Shown here: piece after piece, positions 58,908 to 64,000 of the stretch | Layout of the letters: the number at the start of each line of letters is the position of its first letter | How positions within the stretch are numbered: position 1 is the first letter of the stretch | Assembly (NCBI RefSeq): GCF_947507565.1 | Contig: NC_089183.1 | Span: forward strand, 930,001-994,000 | Direction: 5' to 3' | DNA length: 64,000 nucleotides | DNA from: Oscarella lobularis | Lineage: Eukaryota > Porifera > Homoscleromorpha > Homosclerophorida > Oscarellidae | The notes under the pieces: model-generated | The model's input: only the letters and a program-made list of their open reading frames with translations | The model's database searches: none | Told to the model about the DNA's origin: nothing | Position numbers and translations under genes: made by a program

Positions 58908-59441
58908 ATGAGCTCTAAATTCGCTTCCATCATTCTCATTGCGCTGGCGATTCAGTCTGTGAGCGGATTTTGGACCCGTCGCCGACGCGGTTCGAAGCGT
59001 GACGCACAATTGACGCTGTCGTCTTTGGTTCAGCGTTCCGCGAAAAGGTAAGCGTAGCATTGTTCTCGTGATCGCGACGGCCGCGGCACGCGCCTGCATG
59101 ACGTCTGTCCGGCTCGGGTTTGATTCATTGGACTCGTATATAGCCAATCGAAGCGATTGCATTGATTCGACGTCACCTTGAAAATGTGCTCAGCAAAGCG
59201 GAAGTGAAGGACGTCTTCGACTCAGTTACGACAGAGGGTAAGTATGGCAAAGACAATTTGAAGAAAGACGTTGCGGCGTTGCTTTCGAAGCTGACGCTCT
59301 TGTCGCAAGATAATGAACGGTATATATATGCAAAATCATGCACACACGAAACCCGTGCATCATTGATTCGGTTCCTTCAGCGACGAATTCAAGTTCCAAC
59401 GTTTTCTTTCTATACTCGACGAATACGAAAAATCATTGTGA
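58908..59441 (+). pseudogene. Small secreted helical protein, copy 3, with a 2-nt frameshift at exon 1 end
   Basis: Exons 58908-59047, 59144-59319 and 59381-59441. Leader SSKFASIILIALAIQSVSG, then WTRRRRGSKR; exon 2 starts IEAIALIRRHLENVL and exon 3 ends FLSILDEYEKSL. It is clearly diverged from copies 1 and 2 but has the same exon plan. Exon 1 ends TCCGCGAAAAG where the others have TCCGAAAAG: two extra bases put exon 1 in phase 2 while exon 2 needs phase 0. I see no alternative AG or GT that repairs it. It may be a pseudogene, an assembly error, or spliced in a way I cannot see. Confidence 0.55.
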
Positions 59442-60294
59442 TCGGAGAGCCGTTGACCGTCTGCATGTCGCTGTATGAGCGTGTGCGTAGTAGGTCACTG
59501 TAGTCTGTCGTTGAGTGTTTGTGTTCATTGCAGATGGTAATTCTCCGCGCGCACGTTCATGCATAATGTGAGTTTGTGAGTTTTAATTCAGCTAGCAGTC
59601 TATAGATAGTCTATGCCACAGATTCAATCCATGCATAGATACATAGTAGGCGCATGGTACGGGTTTCCGCGCAAGGCACGGGACCTGTCCACAGGTTCGA
59701 CTCCCAGTGGAGACAGTCATTCTTTTTTTTCGCTATAGAGCCATGCACTGCGCAAATTGACATCACGTGACAAGGATAAAAAGGGAACGACAGAAGTTGG
59801 TGACGGGCTGATCGTAATGCTCGAGCCATAAACGTCGCTGGAAACGCAAGGTTTGCGTGGAGCTTGTGGATTATCACCGATAGAGACGAGAGAAAGAACG
59901 GAAACGAGTCGCCCAAGTGACTAAACTATCGTACAGCTACAGCACTTGTAGCCTCGGGGTCCCAGGCTCACCTCCTGCTCGTATTTTAGTCTGGCTTGGA
60001 CCCTGAGACTAGCTGCAGGACATCGAATCAATCGAACAGGTTCGCCACGCGACTTAGCTTCGAGCCGGATAATGTCATATCTGAGTGGGGCAAAGGCAAA
60101 GCAAGCAGTAGCGGAACCATGCATTTTGTTGGGAAAAAGGAGTGGTGGAGTGAAAACATGCGTTCTGGCCTCTATCGATCCAAAGACGGCCGGGTCAGTC
60201 TCGAGCAATAGTAAAAGGCAGAGAAAGACGTCTGTATAATTGACTTCCGTCTCGGCAACGAAAAAAAACGCAATCATCAAATATTGAAAAAAAG
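59442..60294. other. Intergenic stretch with Pol III-like motif
   Basis: No protein gene recognised. A B-box-like GGTTCGACTCC (59694-59704) followed by a T-run at 59723-59730 is seen, but no cloverleaf can be folded around it. The long minus-strand frame at 59921-60415 is largely a shadow of the MYND region. Confidence 0.4.
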
Positions 60295-60540
60295 CTATCT
60301 GCAGATCGATTTGTGTCGCTTGTAGTCCGTCTTCTGGCACAGGCGATTGCAATAGTAGACGCTCTTGCATCGGCCGCACTTCATCTTCGTCTCGGCCTTC
60401 CCACACGAAGCGCACCTGCGCGCCGTCGCCGCCGCCTGAACGGCGGCATCATCAGGATTCACTTCTACGTTGACATCGACTTCACGAAGCGGCTCGACAA
60501 TCGTCGCCTCGTTGCACGTGATGTGAACGTTTTGGATCAC
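60295..60540 (-). CDS. MYND zinc-finger protein, short or 5'-truncated
   Basis: An 81-residue frame whose C-terminal half is a canonical MYND finger: CASCGKAETKMKCGRCKSV, then YYCNRLCQKTDYKRHKSIC, with all seven Cys and the His in place, directly followed by the stop. MYND fingers bind short proline-containing motifs in partners. The N-terminal half is acidic and low-complexity. A large inverted repeat begins about 20 bp upstream of the ATG, so the original 5' exons may have been displaced. Alternatively this is the last exon of a longer gene, since the acceptor side was not resolved. Confidence 0.7.
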   Translation of the reverse strand: MIQNVHITCNEATIVEPLREVDVNVEVNPDDAAVQAAATARRCASCGKAETKMKCGRCKSVYYCNRLCQKTDYKRHKSICR

Positions 60541-60559
60541 CGCATCGATGACGTCACAA

Positions 60560-61495
60560 TCGAACCGAAGACCACCCTCCCGTACACGCTACAGGAAATG
60601 GCCGATTACTTGCAAACTATGCTAGCTACGCTTTTGGTTGAAATAAGAACCATTGGTATGCACTTCATCGCTATCTTCGACGAGCCCGCCCTACGCTTTG
60701 TTTCCGAGATATTCCAATAAATGGCTCTGGACGCGCGCTCCATTTTCTCCCTTTCTGCTATTCAGATCAAATTGGCATTTTACCTACCAGTGGAGGGGTT
60801 GTTGTCAAACGCTTAGTTGGTAGGATTTACCCCGCAAAGCAGCTGCTTTAGCGCTATCGTCTTTTTTTCAACGCAGTGAAACTCGCGCCTATGCGAAGGC
60901 ACATGCAAATGGGTTTGTGTGCGCTGTATCCTTGGTAGTATTGAAAAAGAGTTACCCACCTATGTGCATGTGCAGAAAGCAAAAATAATATCTGTACAAT
61001 TTTCCGATTTTTACTATTTTTACGTACGACACTCCGGCACCTTCTAAGTCTCTGAGAAATAGTGAAAAGGTGTACACAGAGCGATTGCGCTTTCTTCACA
61101 CGCATTCATAGGTCATTCGTTTTCAACAGTGCCAATGATGCAGCGCAAAAACCCAATTTGAGGCTTCATATGGGCGCGAGTTTCACTGCATCAAAAAAAA
61201 AGACGATAGCACTAAAGCAGCTTCTTCGCGGGGCAAATCCTGCAAAGTAGGGGTGTGACAACGACCCCTCCACAGGTGGGTAAAATGCCAATTAAATCTG
61301 AATAGCAGAAAGGGAGAAAATGGAGCGCGCGTCCAGAGCCATTCATCGCGATATCTCGGAAACAAAGCGTAGGGCGCGCTCGTCGAAGATAACGGTGAAG
61401 TGCATGCCAATGGTCCTCATTTCAATAAGCGTAGCAGGTATAGTTCGCGAGTAATCGGCCATTTGCTGTAGCGTGTACGGGAGGTTGTCATCGGT
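60560..61495. repeat. Large imperfect inverted repeat (fold-back element)
   Basis: Left arm about 60560-60930, right arm about 61138-61495, spacer about 200 bp. Matching blocks include CTATCGTCTTTTTTTC with AAAAAAAAAGACGATAG, GTGAAACTCGCGCC with GGCGCGAGTTTCAC, and GGACGCGCGCTCCATTTTCTC with its complement. Both arms carry a frame reading LPYTLQ(E/Q)MADY and IRTIGMHF / MRTIGMHF in outward-mirrored orientation, so a short coding-like segment was duplicated in inverted form. No transposase is present. Confidence 0.75.
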
Positions 61496-62236
61496 CGACT
61501 GTAGCTGGTGTGTGATTATCCGGGATTCCTTTTGCTTCATGTATAACGGATTCCCCGTGGGCATCTCCGTTTAGCGAAGCCATCCTTCGTCCTAGACGAG
61601 CGCAATCTTTTTTTCTACGTGGCAGGTAGGTATAGGCGTTGATCCGACCCGTTTTCGCGGCCAAAAACGGTCTTTCTCGTCACTTGCTTCGCCCTGTCGC
61701 TACGCGAACAACTGGGAGACGCCCAACGTTCTATGCAACGGTACGGCGCAGGTACTGGTTACTCGCGACAACGTCACGAAGCTTTCTAGAACAAATGCTT
61801 TTAGTGGCGGCGTCTCCTCGATCGAAATGCTAGGCGGGCCTTCTGTCGTCGGAGGCCCTCGATCGTGAGTCGCCTGCACCAGCGTTGTTCTTTGCTAGGG
61901 ATCCATATGCGAAGCCAAATTCAGCCTGTGACGCGGTTGATCAGTTGTGGTCCAGCTTTCTCGATCAACCGCCTGTAGTATTCTTATCCAGCACCTGCGG
62001 CATCGCTTGCGCCAAATGGTCCCATTATATATTTATTTCTCCGTCAATAAGACACGCTATCACTCAATGCTCGCCTCCACTTCAGAAGATCTTCATGTTT
62101 TCTACATGTATGTCTTTCTCGTCTAGTAGAACTGCCGCCATCTTTTTTGCTTGAAACAGTGCCCCTCCAATCATTATCAGAAGATTCTGAAGTCTCGCTC
62201 TTAGCTGACAGAGCGAAGTTGACCTTTCGTATTTCT
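61496..62236. other. Intergenic stretch without recognised gene
   Basis: Several short frames on both strands, none with a recognisable motif or paralogue in the window. Confidence 0.35.
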
Positions 62237-62452
62237 CTACCAACTTTCTAAAAGATCTCTAGTCAGCCCGTACTTTGGATTGCTTGGAATTATATGTCTG
62301 TACGGTCTCCAACTCCTCAAAAAAATTTCTTGAGATATTCCTCCAGCTCTTTCTTCTTTACCGTACTTCTTCAGCAGACATTGCATGGCACCTTGTCCTA
62401 ATTCTTGACTAAAAACCGTAGCCCTCCATACAGTAGGTCGGCTTGGAATCAT
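62237..62452 (-). CDS. Hypothetical short frame, possible exon
   Basis: A 71-residue minus-strand frame (GQGAMQCLLKKYGKEERAGG; NPKYGLTRDLLESW) with a helical, charged composition that vaguely recalls death-fold segments. It lies downstream of the death-domain gene on the same strand. No splice context could be confirmed; this is a weak candidate only. Confidence 0.2.
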   Translation of the reverse strand: MIPSRPTVWRATVFSQELGQGAMQCLLKKYGKEERAGGISQEIFLRSWRPYRHIIPSNPKYGLTRDLLESW

Positions 62453-62973
62453 ATGGATTCGTACCTAATATTATTCGCGACAAACGACCCTAAGGTGTCA
62501 GATCGGTGACCCAATCCTGTACCACGCAAAAACGTGCGAGAAGTGTTGCTCCAAATTATTGCGTGAAGTCAAGCTGAGTTGGAGGGAGGGAGAGACGAAT
62601 CATTACGGCGTCCTCGTTCTCAAACAAACCGCAGCTTTCCATTAGCTAGTGTTACCGTTTGTATAATACTATAGAATAACGATAACAGAGAGTACAGTAA
62701 AAGGATAAAAAAAGCCAAGTATAGTCAGGAAAGCAATCCTCCCTCTCTTCTTAATATAAAAACCTAACTAATAAGTTGAAAAAATGAAGGCATCGTGAAA
62801 CGACTAAACAATACTAATAGAAAATAATGTCTGGATGAAAGAGTATGTGTGCAACTCTATTTTAACAAATATCACATTTTGGGACGATGAGTCCATAGAT
62901 GATGAATCAGACAGTGTCACCGTGGCTGCATACTACAATACTATATGTGCGCAATTGATGACTCTAATACGAG
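62453..62973. other. AT-rich intergenic stretch
   Basis: Probably includes the 3' UTR of the death-domain gene. No motif or gene was recognised. Confidence 0.35.
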
Positions 62974-64000
62974 TCAGTGTGAGCCTAAAAGGAGTAATAC
63001 GATGCATAGCAAGCGCGCAACACAACAAGAAACTTACCAGAAAAAATGTCGGGTACTACATTTGAGTAGCCTACGTCAGGGTCCTTCACGGCATCGATAA
63101 AATGCCTGCGGGTTGCTCTAACGCCGAACTTGTTTGCCCACGTCTCCAGCATCTCCACAGCACGCTCGCTATCGTTGCATTGCTCTCCAAGCGATTGAAT
63201 TTTATTATGTTCAAAAGGTTCTGGTTTCAAAATTCTCGCTTGAATGCGTTGGGCCGCTCTAAATCTCTCGATTGACGTCATCTTCGTATCAAGAAACTTG
63301 TCACTAAATGAAGAAGTGACATCTAAAGAATGCCGATAAACAGGATCCTTCGTCGATTACCTAATTAAGCTTACCAACGCAAAAAGACTCTGACGTTTTA
63401 GGTGCTTGGAGCAGAGTGTCCTCCCCCAAGTCACCAAAGCAGCTGCTAACTACATTCCCTAAATCACTGTCTTGCAAGGCATCAGTAAGAACAGCAACAA
63501 CAGCTTTCTCTCCAGACTGCTCTAGCCACTTATCTAATATCTGATGCACTTGCTCTGCGTTAATTAACTTTGTCCGCTACATGGCTGGAACACCTGACGT
63601 CAAGGTTAAAGGCAAGTTCAGGGATTTTCTTAAAACGGCACCGGCTAACGACCCTTGCAACCGATTTCGCATCTTGTGGCGCGACGCGGCTTCCACACGC
63701 ATCAGGAAATATTTTGTCTAGTCGTCGCTCAAATGATTCCAGAACTGTAGAGAAGAGTAGAATAATATTTTAACCCAATGATCCGTTTATACCTCGTCTA
63801 ATACTGTTGCTGCATTTCTGAAGTTTTCTAGGCACAGCGAATTTGGAACCCTAATTAGGATAGCACTTTTAGAGGGCTCTCTGGTGCGAGATCACAATTT
63901 TATTTCTTTGGCAATTTTTAATGCAGATGACAGACCAACACGACAGCAATGAATAACTACCACACATTTGTCTAAAAGAAGATCGATGGCCGTCCAGAGT
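62974..64000 (-). CDS. Tandem death-domain protein, 5' end beyond the window
   Basis: Minus-strand multi-exon gene cut by the right edge. Exons seen include 63850-63793 (KFAVPRKLQKCSNSIRR), one starting at 63744 (VLESFERRLDKIFPDACG), a segment with the first death domain (FKKIPELAFNLDV, then AEQVHQILDKWLEQSGEKA), an exon with a second death domain (CNDSERAVEMLETWANKFG, RATRRHFIDAVKD), and an 11-nt last exon ending SH-stop at 62974. Death domains recruit partners in apoptosis and innate signalling. Between CSSHVADKV and NAEQVHQ the frame shifts by one nucleotide near 63560-63575. Either a base is inserted or a ~28-nt intron is removed, and the domain length favours an inserted base. Upstream sequence to 64000 is coding-like but unresolved. 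Confidence 0.65.

Noticed and set aside
59660-59730. Possible tRNA or SINE: B-box-like GGTTCGACTCC and a T-run terminator
   Set aside because: T-stem bases do not pair, no acceptor stem or anticodon arm could be folded, and no convincing A box was found; at best a decayed Pol III element.
61885-62154. 89-codon plus-strand frame
   Set aside because: No domain, no splice context and unremarkable composition; the reverse strand is not better.

Overview
The window looks like the compact nuclear genome of an early-branching animal, most likely a sponge. The evidence is metazoan extracellular-matrix modules (laminin N-terminal, laminin EGF and laminin IV domains, fibrinogen-like domains), a CARD/death-fold immunity repertoire, a kinesin-8 and a DPY19 C-mannosyltransferase, all with mostly 45-70 nt introns and short intergenic gaps. 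The organism call is inference. Gene models were built by hand from reading frame, splice signals and comparison between paralogues, so small exon boundaries may be off.

Layout. 0.3-0.7 kb (-): a small single-pass membrane protein. 1.5-6.4 kb (-): a ~1,590-residue secreted protein of unknown family with an internal duplication. 7.3-10.1 kb (+): a secreted protein fusing a degenerate trypsin-like domain to two endonuclease/exonuclease/phosphatase (EEP) domains whose active sites are damaged in complementary ways. 10.6-14.1 kb (+): a DPY19-like C-mannosyltransferase. 15.1-18.3 kb (+): a CARD protein with two P-loop GTPase regions, the second of the very-large-inducible-GTPase (VLIG/GVIN) type. 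18.6-21.9 kb (+): a kinesin-8 motor. 22.3-53.5 kb: three tandem units, each holding a giant laminin-like gene (+) and a tail-to-tail fibrinogen-related (FReD) gene (-), separated by copies of the kinesin 3' end. 53.6-59.5 kb: a mosaic of kinesin exon fragments, a fourth (broken) FReD and three copies of a small secreted-protein gene. 60.3-64 kb: a MYND zinc-finger ORF beside a large inverted repeat, then a death-domain gene running off the right edge.

The main discovery is the 22-53 kb locus. The laminin-like proteins carry an LN domain, laminin EGF repeats, tandem laminin beta-type IV (IVB) modules (four in copies A and C, two in B) and an alpha/gamma-type IV (IVA) module, with no coiled coil. 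They have been reshuffled by in-frame recombination: copy B has two IVA blocks and has lost two IVB modules, and copy C has lost EGF repeats. The paired FReD genes decay stepwise: copy C is intact, copy B has a mutated 5' splice site, copy A has that mutation and a lost ATG, and copy D is truncated and frameshifted. A diversifying adhesion or recognition cluster is a reasonable hypothesis, but the sequence does not prove it.

Several splicing oddities recur: three GC-AG introns (two anchored by conserved protein families) and a candidate 28-29 nt intron shared by all four FReD copies.
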